Shown piece by piece: positions 44,339 through 55,712 of a stretch of 64,000 nucleotides of DNA (position 1 is its first letter; each line of letters opens with the position of its first letter). The notes beneath the pieces were generated by a model. The model was not told the DNA's origin. It ran no database searches and worked only from the letters and a program-made list of their open reading frames with translations. Source of the DNA: Caenorhabditis remanei (Eukaryota; Nematoda; Chromadorea; Rhabditida; Rhabditidae); NCBI RefSeq assembly GCF_010183535.1, contig NC_071330.1:8723717-8787716 (forward strand), given 5' to 3'. The position numbers and the translations under genes were made by a program.

Positions 44339-46545
44339 ATGAAATGGGCGGAATTGGTTTTCAACGTGTATGAGTGAGTGGAAGAGCCAATTGAGAAAGA
44401 TTATTGTACAGAACTAACGAATTTAGGAGGATGATTCATTCCTCAGATGTTCCATTTTTCATTTCTGCTCCTCAAATAATCTCTTCACTTGGATTTATGA
44501 TGGGAGTTTGTGATCCTAAAGATACAAAAGGATTAGTAAAATCACTCACAGTTAAAGAAAATAAAAGAGAAAATAAAAATAATTCTAAAGATAAAAAAGA
44601 TGAAAGAAAGGTAAGAAATCAGCTAAAAGTAAACTTTCAACATATACCAATGAATTTCAGCATGATTATTTAGTTGATCATACTCTCAAATTCGTACATA
44701 AATGGAGTGCAGAACTTCGAACACTTCTCACTCCTGGAGATTATTATAGAGAAAGACGTGTTTATGCACATCCGAAATATGTAAATCCACGTAATGAGAA
44801 TACGTTTCAGGTAAGAAGAAAAATGAGATGATTTTGAATCTCACGGTTCCCGCACGTTTTCAATTATTTCCTGTACGAATTTCGAACAACTCTGAGTTAT
44901 ACTATTTTTTATGAAATTTTTTTATTTTGTGAAGACAACTTTCGGTTTTTTCAGCTGTTTCGTTGGTTTCGTGTTGAAGAAAAGATCTTTGATGGGCCAG
45001 AGGAAGTAATGAATTGGGTTGCTCGAACCTTGAAGGTTTCAGCATTCCGTAGATCTTGATTTCACGTTTTCCGTTCAGACTGAAATTTCTCCTCTTCAAA
45101 AGATATTCATTCTCTGGTCATGGGAACAATCAAATATTGATCGAATGAAAGAAAAACGTATGGTTGAAGAAATCAGTACAAAAGTGCAGTCAAAGAAGAA
45201 AACAAATGAAAATAAAAAAGTAATTCCAAACCAGCTTCTACCAACAATTCCATCGAATTCTCCTTCTCTTCAAAAGAAAAAAGAAATATGTGAAATGGAT
45301 ACAAAAACACCAATTCTAGCTTGGATTAGTCATGCGGTTGTTGAAATTCCAGATGAATTTTTTGATGGAGAGAAGGTGTATACATACGGAAACGGTGAAT
45401 ATCTGAAAGTACACGATTCTCCGTCTCAATCAATTCGCATCTACAAAGCTAATTTTGGTAAGATATTACAGTATGTCAGTTCCATGCATCTACATTTTTT
45501 AAAGATTTCAACACTATCATAATTCCCACCCAAAATCTGCAATTAGTAATGTTGATTCTCTATGATTACGAAGATTCCAAATTATGTCCACTGATAGAAA
45601 TGCGAAATTTCGCATCAAGTTATTTCAATTCAAAAGGTCCATGTCTTGTTCGAAAACAATCAAAAGTTAGTGGCTTTACTCTAGAAAATCTAGAATAGGA
45701 TTCATCTGGGTTAACTCATTAGTACTTCAGGCTCCTCCCACAGTAATAAAGTCAATCTACATCCCTAATTGGAGAAAGATCGAGTTTCCTGCTAATCGAA
45801 TTGCTCATCATCTAGTTGTAAGTCACAGGAAAATATGAAAACTGAAACACGGGAGACCTAGATAAAAATAACAACTTTTCCTATCTGATTAAACTGAACT
45901 GGCTTACTACACAAAACAACCTAATTTTGTTAAATAAACTACTTTCAAACGAATCACATCAATATTATTTGTATCAGGCAACAATGAATCTTCATTCAAT
46001 CTTCGTTCCTGGAGGTTTCGGTGATTTGGCAATAGCTGATGCAATTCCATCGGCAACTGGAGACCCAAAACAAGTCAGTCATTTACAACATTATGGACTC
46101 CTTTCTCTCCGAAATTCTCCTAAAAGAGAAATTGTGAAAAATCAGTAAGAGCGATTGATTCATGAATAGAATCTTACAGTTATTTTTCAGAGAAGTTAGA
46201 TCATTTCTTCGTAGAAATACTCGAAAGAAGACCGGTCTTAAGATCGAGGAAAAACGAAAAGAAGAAGAAGTCAAAAAAGCTATTCCATATTTAGATTTAA
46301 AATGTACATTTCTTTAAAGTGAAACAGTCAAACGTCATCTTTTCAGCACCAGCAACCGAAGTAGTCCACTATCCAATCTGTGTTATTTTGTGGGATAAAA
46401 ATCGAAACCTTCCTGCTTATATGGGAAAGTGAGTTTATATTTGAATAGATCTGATATAACATAAAACTGTTTTAGAGTGACGGGAAACGAGGAGGAGGAA
46501 GAAATGGAGGAAACGGACGAACCAGAAACTACCGATAAAAAGTGA
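44339..46545 (+). CDS. Unrecognised conserved-looking protein, 488 aa
   Basis: Eleven exons close in frame from the ATG at 44339: 44339..44373, 44427..44610, 44661..44810, 44955..45035, 45079..45457, 45547..45665, 45731..45817, 45978..46144, 46191..46303, 46347..46428 and 46476..46545. TTTCAG lies 7 bp before the ATG, so it could be trans-spliced. No signal peptide or membrane helix is seen. There are aromatic-rich segments (QLFRWFRVEEKIF, IFILWSWEQSN, SIYIPNWRKIEFP), lysine-rich linkers and an acidic C-terminus (GNEEEEEMEETDEPETT). I do not recognise the family. The regular intron structure and absence of stops argue that it is a real gene. AATAAA is at 46626-46631. Confidence 0.75.
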
Positions 46546-46674
46546 TACTGCTCTTCTAAATCGTTACAGTTTTTTTTCAGTTATGCTTATTTTTAGTTTA
46601 TCATATCATTTTACCTTCTGATGACAATAAAAGTTGTAAGCCAGTTAGTTGATAATAAGAAATATTTTATTTAT

Positions 46675-46801
46675 ATATTATCAAAATAAAAAAGTTCCGA
46701 CATTTTTTCTTACGACAAAATGCAGACTCAGTACAAAATTACTACTGTGTCTGCATTCTGACGTGAAAAAAAATGTCGGAACTTTTTTATTTCGACAATA
46801 T
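46675..46801. repeat. 127-bp near-perfect inverted repeat (long hairpin)
   Basis: The left arm (ATATTATCAAAATAAAAAAG, then TTCCGACATTTTTT to TGCAGAC) is inverted on the right with few mismatches. Arms are about 53 bases and the loop about 21. It lies between the convergent 3' ends of the 488-aa gene and mpc-1. It could be a small MITE or a hairpin RNA source. Confidence 0.8.
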
Positions 46802-46887
46802 GCTCTTCTGATATATCCTAAAGAAACAATAACGAAGTAAAGATAGCGGAACCCGCGAACATATATTTAACAGATTTCTTTCTGTAT

Positions 46888-47394
46888 TCAGTGGGCTTTA
46901 GCGATCTCGGCATCATGTACATGCTCTAAAATTTCTTTTTTTACCATCAATCGGTGATGAACTGGATCTTCGACATAGTGCAAGTAATGGTGGTTCACGA
47001 AACGTCCAAGCTGAAATAAGTTGTTAATAATAATATTTAATAACTTCTGAAATTTGATGATACCTGAGCTCCTTGAGCACTGAAATTGGCAAGATGACAG
47101 GCGAAGAGAAGAAGGTTTCGTGGCTGCACGTGCCAAGCGAAACGCATGAAGACACTGGAGTAGATTAGAAGAGCTGATGTCATTGGGCCACTGATCATGT
47201 CAGGATTTTTCTAAAACTTTGTGTTAGTTCAAAACATTAAATGTGTTCGTTACCTTCAAGTCACCAAGAGCGGCCAATGGAAGCCCCCAGTTAGCAACTG
47301 GGCCCCAGAAGTGAGTTGAAAGGAAATAATTTTTCCATTCTGCTGTCGAATGCTGTTTGAAATAAGTCGTCACTCTTGAGACAACTCGAGACAT
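46888..47394 (-). CDS. mpc-1: Mitochondrial pyruvate carrier subunit 1
   Basis: Exons on the minus strand, 47254..47394, 47064..47210 and 46888..47010, give 136 aa, the standard MPC1 length. Family motifs are clear: [59 protein letters not shown] and [15 protein letters not shown]1 pairs with MPC2 in the inner mitochondrial membrane to import pyruvate. A TTTTCAG touches the ATG, so the mRNA is probably trans-spliced. The distance from the upstream GPATCH1 gene (632 bp) suggests its own promoter. Position fits C. elegans R07E5.13 (from memory). Confidence 0.96.
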
Positions 47395-48026
47395 CTGAAA
47401 AATAAATCCGATAAATACAAGTAGCTTTCTGTTGCAAACGGTCTCAACTGTTCGCTCAAAGGAATCGCGTGAGAAATCAAGAAAACGTCCGATTTGTTTC
47501 TTTTGATAAGAAAAGAAAATACAGTGATAAGAAAAAAAAGACGGAAATGTTTGATGATTTGTTGGTTTCGCAGTTATTACCGAAGTGGATCCGACGGAGA
47601 TTCAGAGAAAGACACAAGAAATTGAAAATATAATGTGACGGAATATTAGACTGATTGGTTCCTAATTCACTTTTCAGAAAATTTTTGTAAAAAAACCGAA
47701 GGTACGATTTATGTTAATCCGTAGTTAATTTTGTCGAGTCAGAAGTTTTAAAAGCAAGAATCAAAAAATAGCTTCTCTTGGGAAAAATGTGACCTGAGTG
47801 CATGGGTTCGCAGGAACCAAACGTCACAAATCTTTTGAGAGAAAGCGGCAAAAAGAGAATGTCGTAAAAAAAAGAAGAGGTTTAGAGAGAAATACACAGA
47901 CAATTCAATGGGAACAAATAGCCACAGAGGAAGAGACAAAAAATAGTTCAGACATCACTTTATCACAGATAAATTGTTTATTTTATCTTTACACAAATAA
48001 AAAAATAAATAAATCGGAACCATTTT
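47395..48026 (-). other. Spacer between GPATCH1 gene and mpc-1
   Basis: 632 bp containing the GPATCH1 3' UTR (minus-strand AATAAA at 47977-47982) and the likely mpc-1 promoter. No gene or repeat is recognised. Confidence 0.5.
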
Positions 48027-50748
48027 CTATAATTTCTTTTCCTGCCATTCATCGGAATCGTCACTGGATCCGTCATCACTGGTTGAAGAATGCCTCTTTC
48101 TCTTTTTTTCTTTTTTGCTCTTCTTTGATTTTTTTGATTTTTTGGAGTGTTTTTTATCTTTTTGCTTTTTATGTTTCTTCTTTGAATCATCCTTTTTCGA
48201 CAAATTTTTTTCAAGAAATTGGATGACAGCATCTTTAGAAAGGCTGGGTCTCGGTGGTAGTGCGGGACCATACGATGACGTAGTCGTAGAGATTTCTTCA
48301 ATTATCTGAATCTCGTCTTCATCTTTATCTCTTCTTGTTTCTGAACGGTCATTTGACTCGAGCTTCTCCCGTTCTCTCACAATTTTCTCTCTTTCTTCTT
48401 CTTCTCTTTTTTCCTTTTCCTGCTTTTTCCTTATTAGTTCTTCTTCTCTTTTTTTCAGTGCCTTTTGCCGTTCATTTTCTTCTTCTCTCTCATCATCACT
48501 TTTATCCGTAGCATCAGAACCCACTCCACCTTCTCCAAATATTAAATCAAAGAATGATTTCGGTGCCTTCTCTTCTTCCTTGTCATTTTCATCCTCTTCC
48601 AAATCGGCAATTCTATCTGCGTCTTCATATGATTCCTCATCATCCGAATTTTTTTGCTTATTTTCGTCTGCTGTACGTCGAGCTCTTGATTTTAAAAGTC
48701 GTTCTCTCATTTCAACTTCGTTTGCAGTGTTCGGAAGTCCTATGGATGTTGAGATACCACCGATATCTTCTAAAGTTTCCTTTCGTTTCCAATTGGTTTT
48801 CTGAAGCGCTGGAACCCCAACCATTTCGGATCCTGGGAAGGGATGAGGAACATTGAATCGTTTGGCTAGAATACTGTCGGGATACCTGAAAAGATCAATT
48901 TAAAACTAAAAAGAATGAAACAGACAAACCATTCAAAGCTTTGCCTCGTCCGTTCTCCAAACATTTCCATTTTAACAGCAGCTAATTTATCCTCATCTTT
49001 TGTTCCTACTTTCAGATCTCCACCTGCTTCCTTCACGAATTTAGAGGCCATCATTTCATGTATTGGGGCAGCTATGGCAGTTTTTGCAAGAGGTTGAGCT
49101 CTAGAGAGCACTTCGGGAAGCATTCCTCTCTCTTCGGTTGTCAACTTCGACTCGAATTCTTTCTTTTCCCATTCCCACTCCCAAACTGTCAAATCTGTTG
49201 GCTGAGGATATGGTAGACCTCGTCGGATATAATGAAGAAACTCTTTAAAACGAGCCTGTCGCATAGGTTCGTCCGGAAACTCGATACGATTTCGGAGTCG
49301 TCGATCTCGTTCCTCATCTGCTTCTCCACCACGTTGACTTTCTCGCCTTTCGACTTCGTTCGCTCTAATATCCCATCGACTTCTTCGTTCTGCTGGTTTT
49401 TTACTCCCCATTTCACCAATTTCCAGAGCACCGACGCGATCTTCGCCGAGAAATCTGAAACCAAATAAATAATTTCCACAAGATACATCTAAAATAGCTC
49501 ACTTTGCTCTTTGAATTGCATTCATCTGTTTCACATCGTCTTTCATCAACTGTGGCAACCTCGAAACGTCCATAGGAATCGGTTTATGTTCTCCTCGGAA
49601 GCTCTGTGGAACTCGTGGTGCAGCGTAAAACTTTCGCGGATTCAATCTTTTTGGTTGTAGCTCGAAAGCTGTGTCAATTTTTTGTGTTTTTAAATTACTT
49701 TCTTCAGAAGTTCCTGCCAGATCTAGTGAAAAATCGAATTGAGAAAGATCATAATTCGAGTATACACTCTCGTCTTCTTCCTCGAAAGCGCCAACTCCAA
49801 AAGCTTGTCCTTTTATTCCTTTGCTACTTTTCTTATCAGATTTCAGAGTTAGAGCAGTTCTTCCGTATGATTCATCAAGCACCGTGGTTTGACGTAAACC
49901 CTAAAAACAGATTGATACTACGAAAAAAGATAGTTTAGGATGGTTATTGAACATATTTTTGGAGAAATTGTGCTACCTGGTATCCTATTCCATGGGAACC
50001 GCTCAACGGAGTCAACTGCTTAACTATAGCATTCTCGTTTGCAAACTCATACATTGGGGCAACTTTTGCAGCTTGTTCACGATCGAATTGAGCTTCTGAT
50101 GATATGCCACCTAAAATGATTTTGTTGAAGTTCTCGCTTTTTATATCTTTCAATGCTGACTCTGTTAACGCACCCCTATGTTGTTTCTGCTTCACATTTG
50201 GCAATCCTATTCCTCTTCCTTCTCGCCACCCCATCGATCGGAGCATTCGTACACCTATTGAACTACTGAAAGTTTATTAATAAAACCCCTATAAACGGAA
50301 ATGAGACAAACCTGACAGGTTTTACAACATCTTCGAACATTTGGGTTATAGTCGAAACACTTTCTGAATCTCTTTCCCATGCCATTTTTCTTTTTTGTCC
50401 AGAGGATCCTCCATCCCCAAAAACAGAAGTTTGTTTGATAGTACGACTGCTTATTCCATATTCTCCAAGATCTTCAGCATCCATGAAATCTTCCGCTTTT
50501 TGTTTTATTTTGTCTCCACGTGAATCTCTGGATGAAGAGAATTCTTGTGGAACCCATCCCTGTTTTGATCCAACAGTATTCCAATAACCAGCAGAAAATC
50601 CTCCAGTGAATGCACCATGAAATCTTCTCTTTCCTTTTTCATCTGTCGCTATTTCTTCATGTATTTGAGTAGGCTTCTTTGAAACGGTGGAATCTTCTTC
50701 GTCATCTTCGAACTCCTGCCCATATGCCGACAATTTTTTTCTGTTCAT
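48027..50748 (-). CDS. G-patch domain-containing protein 1 (GPATCH1) homologue
   Basis: Five exons, minus strand: 50312..50748, 49977..50265, 49503..49900, 48930..49454 and 48027..48885, for 835 aa. The N-terminus contains the GPATCH1 signature (RRFHGAFTGGFSAGYWNTVG and GWVPQEFSSSR). The G-patch is at about residues 145-175 (SSIGVRMLRSMGWREGRGIG). The middle has FLGEDRV and the conserved RQARFKEFLHYIRRGL and WEWEWEKKEF block. The C-terminus is a long charged Glu/Lys/Arg region with a Lys-Ser-Lys repeat (KKSKKSKKSKK). GPATCH1 is a spliceosome-associated factor whose G-patch is expected to activate a DEAH helicase. A trans-splice acceptor at 50833 follows the prdx-3 polyadenylation signal by about 90 bases. 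Position fits C. elegans R07E5.1 (from memory). Confidence 0.92.
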
Positions 50749-50832
50749 TGTTGTATGGAGATCTGAAGCTGAAGGAATCGTAAAGAGTCTGATCTATGAA
50801 ATTTTAAGAATCAATATTATCAAATGGAAATT

Positions 50833-50931
50833 CTGAAACACCATTTTTGTACATTACACGGCTTGACTGCATCTATTTATTTAGAACCACAAACTAAATT
50901 ATCAATATGATAAAGAGAGAAAAAATTTATT
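50833..50931 (-). promoter_or_regulatory. Operon-type junction prdx-3 to GPATCH1
   Basis: On the minus strand AATAAA (50926-50931) is followed about 90 bases later by GTGTTTCAG (acceptor at 50833-50835), with T-rich sequence between. The spacing fits SL2 trans-splicing, so prdx-3 and GPATCH1 are probably co-transcribed. Confidence 0.55.
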
Positions 50932-50970
50932 TTTAATTGCTGCAAAAGAAAAAAAACACTCGGCTCGAAT

Positions 50971-51785
50971 CTACTTGTTGACCTTATTGAAGTATTCCTT
51001 GCTAGAAGAGACTCCCGGCTTAATGGTTGGGGAATCCTCATGCCAATCAGCTGGGCACACCTGAAAAAAATTATTTATACTGCAGCTCGTACGCTGTTGA
51101 TTACCTCTCCGTGTTTGTCAGAGAATTGGAATGCCTTGAGAACTCTCAACGTTTCATCAACAGATCTTCCGACTGGAAGGTCATTGCAGGTTGTGTGACG
51201 GACAGTTCCGGATGGATCAATGAGGAAAAGTCCACGGTATGAAAGACCAGATTCCTTATCGAGAACTCCAAAGGACTCAGCAATTTTCTTATTAAAATCA
51301 GCAAGAAGTGGAATATCCATATCTCCGAGACCTCCATCTTTGCGTGGAGTATTGACCCAGGCAAGATGAGAAAAGTGCGAGTCGCAAGAGCATGCGACAA
51401 CTTCAGCTCCGAGAGTGCGGAACTCGTTGGCTCTGTCTCCGTATGCGATGATTTCAGTTGGGCACACGAAGGTGAAATCGAGTGGATAGAAGAACATAAC
51501 GAGCCATTTTCCCTTGTAATCCTGATCGGAGATTACCTGTAAATATAATTACATGATTGCCACTAAAAAAGAACAACATTCAACAGCGGTTTGATGTCCA
51601 GAATTTTTTTTGCTAACCTTGAAGTCTCCATCGACGACAGCAGTTCCCTTGAAAGCAGGAACCGCATTCTTCGGTCCGAGGGGACGAAGTGACAGAAGAG
51701 AACGAGAGACGCCGAACTGGCGTGTGGCGACAGCAACCGTGGACGGTACGGTGCGGGAGAGTGCACGGACAGCAGAACCAAGCAT
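50971..51785 (-). CDS. prdx-3: Mitochondrial 2-Cys peroxiredoxin
   Basis: Exons on the minus strand, 51618..51785, 51105..51536 and 50971..51060, give 229 aa. An N-terminal Ser/Arg/Ala-rich presequence ([20 protein letters not shown]) fits mitochondrial import. The peroxidatic cysteine is Cys81 in FVCPTE and the resolving cysteine Cys202 in VCPADW. GGLG and the C-terminal KEYFNK (YF motif) mark a hyperoxidation-sensitive typical 2-Cys enzyme. It reduces hydrogen peroxide with thioredoxin. TTTCAG touches the ATG, indicating trans-splicing. It lies between rnp-4 and GPATCH1 on the same strand and is probably co-transcribed with GPATCH1. Position fits R07E5.2 (from memory). Confidence 0.97.
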
Positions 51786-52206
51786 CTGAAACCAACAAGT
51801 AAGGTCAGATGTAAAATATCCATTATTATCACTCGGGCACCAAACTCGGAGAGAAGATATATATATATATTATCGCTCTTTTCAGAGTCACGATAGAAAG
51901 TTTAGTAATTACTGTTTTAAAAACGTGATTGTTTTTATTTCTTTCACTGTTATTGAATGTGTAATAAAATAGCAAAAAGTTCAGTGTAGTGTCAGAGTTG
52001 AGACCAATCAAAATTTAAATTATCGAGAAAAATTTGATAAGATTTGTTTCAAATGAAAAGATTGTAATAAATAAGGTGGGTTCAAAACGACACGAAGATA
52101 GAGATAGAGAAAGAGAACATAACAGTGACGTTGAAAAGAAGAGACGTGGCTGCAAAAAATTGGAAAAGGTCGTGTAGACACGGCAGTCATTGTTGTTGTT
52201 GTTGAA
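51786..52206. other. Spacer between rnp-4 and prdx-3
   Basis: 421 bp with a TA dinucleotide run at about 51859-51870 and GTTGTTGTTGTTG near 52190. It contains the rnp-4 3' UTR. No RNA gene or clear minus-strand AATAAA is seen. Confidence 0.5.
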
Positions 52207-52824
52207 TTAACGTCGTCCTGATGATTTCTTTCCCTTGATGAAACACCAGTCCACTTTGACGTTCTGACCAAGCAGATCTGTTTCGTTGCTCTGTTCGATT
52301 GCTTCATTTGCTTCCTGTTAAGATAATTTATCAGAATTGTAAAGGCATGGTTCAGAACACATTATGAATTATTATTCTGCGTTATATACTTACCTTCTGT
52401 GTTTCGTACTCAACGAGTGCGTATCCTTTCAAAAATCCAGTTCGTCTATCAAGGTTAAGATGAATGTTTTTGATTTTTCCATACTCGGAGAATTTGTCGT
52501 GCACGTCGTCCTCGGTTGCCTCTTCGTGAATGTTTGTGACGAACACAATCCATCCTTCGACAGATCTCTGTGGGCCACCACTGGTAGCAGTCGACTCCTC
52601 ATCAACCACATCGTAAATAATCTTCTCACGATTACGAGCCTATGAAATAACATATAGTAGCAAGATGTGTTGGTTAACTTCTGGTTCTTTTAAAAGATTT
52701 TTGATCAGTAGGTAGTCTTGAACATTACAACGTCACTGGATTGTATTACCTGTGCAAGTCCTCGACCCTTTGACTTCTCTGCGTTTGCTACTACGTCTTC
52801 CATCTCAACGTCGTTATCACCCAT
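52207..52824 (-). CDS. rnp-4: Y14/RBM8A exon junction complex protein
   Basis: Exons on the minus strand, 52750..52824, 52394..52639 and 52207..52314, give 142 aa. One RRM spans about residues 50-130: [20 protein letters not shown] carries RNP2, and [14 protein letters not shown] carries RNP1, which in Y14 faces the partner Mago rather than RNA. The N-terminus is short and acidic; the C-terminus ends GKKSSGRR. Y14 with MAG-1 forms the core of the exon junction complex and in worms affects germline sex determination. A TTTTCAG acceptor at about 52852 fits trans-splicing. The snfc-5 stop is 192 bp upstream on the same strand, compatible with an operon. Position fits R07E5.14 (from memory). Confidence 0.95.
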
Positions 52825-53015
52825 TGTTGCTTTGATCGATTGAGAAGAACTCTGAAAATTGAATATTTATTTTTCATGTAAAATAAAACGCCGCCGCAAG
52901 TTCCACATGTGTATGGAAAGGGCAGTCAAAGCAAAAAAGAAGCGAAGAAACACAGTAAGAGACGTAATAAATTAGAGAAGATTACATATTGAGAGTAAAA
53001 AGATAAGTACAAGGT

Positions 53016-54359
53016 TATGTTGAGATCATTTTCAAATTAATAATTGAATCCTCCACCGACAAGGCGGCGCATTCTTCTGGTGTTTCTGTCTTGGTCGCGC
53101 ATTTTCTTTTCGATTTCAGCGTCAGTCAAAGTTTCAAGGAATGGACCCCACGACTCCACTTCTGTTGCTGTCCTAAATTTTTAACCTTTTAAACTTTTAC
53201 TTCTGTTGACTAATCTAACGACTTACCTGAAAGGACAGTCAACAGTGGCAAGAGGACTTTCCGAAAACGCATACGTTCTTTGGTTCCATTGTAACTGTCC
53301 ACGGATAGAATACGCAATTCCAGACATGAATTCACCACCAAGACCGAGCTCTTTACAAATGTTCCGTGCAAACTCTTCGGGACTATTTTGTGGATCTGAC
53401 ATGTCCCATCTGAAACAACTCATGTGTTGCTTTTAGCTTCACGCCATGAAAAAGAAAACGTTCTTACTCAAACTGATCTACAAGACTTTGATTTCCAACA
53501 TTGATATTCAATTTCAGTACTGCTCTTTGATCGCACGTGTTGGGATCAAGCGGAGGAGCCTCCGTAGATGCTTCAAGCTGCTGATTGATTGCAGCTGTGA
53601 TCGCCGGCTGGAAGACGGCAACCGGAAGGTCAAGGTCTTCGCACATAATTTCAGCTATCATTTCTGGAGTGACCATTTTTTCGTTTCTATTGAAACAGAA
53701 AGTGTCGCGAAGTTTTATTCCCTCCAATTCCATATCTAACCGAATGGGCACGAGATCTTCCCCTTCTTCGGCGTTCTCCATGACTTTTTTCGACATTTCC
53801 AAATCTTCTGCGGAGTAGACCAGCTCACGATGCTTCATGCGGCCGCGTGAGTGAGCAATTGGACAGGAACATGGAACTGATTCCAGATGATGAGAACCAC
53901 TCGTAACTTGTTGTCCACCCCAAGCGGCAGCAGGAGTTTTCGTTACTGTTCGAGAAACTCCTTCAGTTCGAGGAGTTGACGGCGCAGCTCCAGCAGCACG
54001 ATATTTTTCTTCGGACCCGTCCAAAAGTTCATCAACTTCATGAGCTTTTAAAAGCCTGAAAATATTAAACTATTTCTTTCATAACATTCGTTTTCAATCA
54101 ACATTTAAAACTTGTCTTACATGATATTGGTGTGAAGAAAAGCATTTGACATCGCTATTTGTTTCAGTTTGTCTTTGTCATCGGAAGTAGCTACTTTTCT
54201 CCAAAGCAATGGATATTTTTTGTACAGCGTTCCACGATGTAGTCGCAAGTAGGCACCGATTTCAGAACCGATGTAGTATTTCTCGCCAGTCTCGTCGAGA
54301 CTGAAACTCTGCGGGCGTGGGCCATATGTTTGAGAAAGTGTCTTAGTACTGCTCGACAT
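53016..54359 (-). CDS. snfc-5: SNF5/INI1 SWI/SNF chromatin remodelling subunit
   Basis: Exons on the minus strand, 54121..54359, 53468..54055, 53227..53409 and 53016..53172, give 388 aa. The N-terminal winged-helix region ([40 protein letters not shown]) is followed by two SNF5 repeats: [20 protein letters not shown] with [20 protein letters not shown], then [20 protein letters not shown] with [20 protein letters not shown]. The C-terminal [20 protein letters not shown] is conserved. Here the frame runs on for seven residues (NLKMIST) past the FNY where I remember C. elegans ending. The protein is a core subunit of the BAF/SWI-SNF complex. A TTTTCAG lies 2 bp upstream of the ATG. Confidence 0.96.
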
Positions 54360-55201
54360 AGCCTGAAAATATTAAATGTATGCAGTAATTGCGGAAATAA
54401 AGTATGGAAGAAAAAGAAGGATAGCTGTTAGAGTAAGTTAATTTTTCAATATACGGTTATCTTTAAATCACATTGTATTAGCTAAAATTCTTGCAATCAC
54501 CAATGCAAATACTGTAGTTTTCGTCCCGAAAAACATTGGAAGACAACAGAGAACAGCAAGAAGAAGCCTCAAGCGTTCAAAATTCGAATAAATTCAGTGC
54601 GTTCAAAAGCGTTGCGTGAGGCGTGCGTGTCTTGCTAGGGCGCATTTGCACCGCGCCTTCAAAAAGGAGAGACTCACAGTCTCCCACACGCGAAATGCGC
54701 AAGCAAACTGTGTTTTTCTCTAGCACTCTCCACTCTCTCGCCGACAAGCCAAATTAAGCTATTTTGTGGAACTCGTCGTTTTTTCTGTAACTTTTTCTCG
54801 AAAAGTAAATGTTTTTTATCAAATACTCTATTGTGAAAATAATTTTTAAAAAGCAGCATTACACTGCACCATTATTTTTCATAAACCTGTCGTTTTCGGT
54901 CTCTTTCATAACGTTTGTGTTCAATTTGCATTATGAAAACTGAATTAAACGTGTTTTTTTTTGTTTCAGCTATAATGTATAAATGAAACTGGTGAAGATT
55001 AGCGTTATTTTAAACAAACCTCGTTCGGAGAAAGGAAATTATTTCTACTCATGTCTCTTTGCAATTATTTGTGCTCATGTCTCTTTGCTACCATTCACTT
55101 TTTAAATTTAACTACTTTCAGAGGTCGACAGAACGAAATGTGATGCACTTCGTCCTATAAAAGTCGACATTCGAAAGATTCGAAGGACGAAACCGAAGAG
55201 A
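54360..55201. promoter_or_regulatory. Upstream region of snfc-5
   Basis: About 840 bp, presumably the promoter of snfc-5. It contains CG-rich motifs around 54600-54660 (GCGTTGCGTGAGGCGTGCGTG), typical of worm housekeeping promoters. No repeats or RNA genes are seen. Confidence 0.45.
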
Positions 55202-55672
55202 TGAGCGAGGTGAGACCTCATTTTCACATTCACCTCCACTTGACAAACGCTTCTTCTCATTGTCATTAACATCAGAACAATGTTTTTTCAGGTGTTCATC
55301 AAAACACGCAATTACTCTCTCCGAATGTCTCGTTTAAACCTTCCGTGCAGTCATCACAATTTTTGCTGAGAAATATCTCCACGAGTGTTGAGTTGTTCAA
55401 ATCGCAAATCTGTGCCCAGAGAAAGCTGAAGAAGAGAAAAAGGAGGAACACTATGATGGAATATGAATAGAAGGAGGTAGTTTTCTTGGATAAATACTAT
55501 TTCTGTTTGAAATATTCACTACAAGAAGTCTTCAAAAAAATCAAATTTATATTTTTCAGAACCAGGTCGTCAATCGTGCACGCCACAACAACGACTCAAG
55601 AAGAAATTTTAAATTTAAAAAGTTAAAATTAGAAGAAGATTACTTTTGTAAAAAGTTAATAAAAATATAATT
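55202..55672 (+). CDS. Possible small spliced gene or gene remnant
   Basis: ATGAGCGAG at 55202 is followed by a good donor (GTGAGA), and TTTTTTCAG ends at 55291. Phase-0 joining gives only 28 codons (MSEVFIKTRNYSLRMSRLNL...). A different frame of the second exon stays open to 55469 and is basic (AQRKLKKRKRRNTMMEYE). A third segment after TTTTTCAG (55561-55672) is open and basic (NQVVNRARHNNDSRRN). The pieces do not join in one frame in any way I found. It may be a remnant or a non-coding transcript; confidence is low. Confidence 0.2.
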
Positions 55673-55712
55673 AAAAGAAAATTGTTTTCTAATACAAAAA
55701 CCAGTATATAAA

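Noticed and set aside
47978..48309. Alternative frames overlapping the GPATCH1 C-terminus
   Set aside because: They are shadows of the Lys/Glu-rich repeat region of the real gene.
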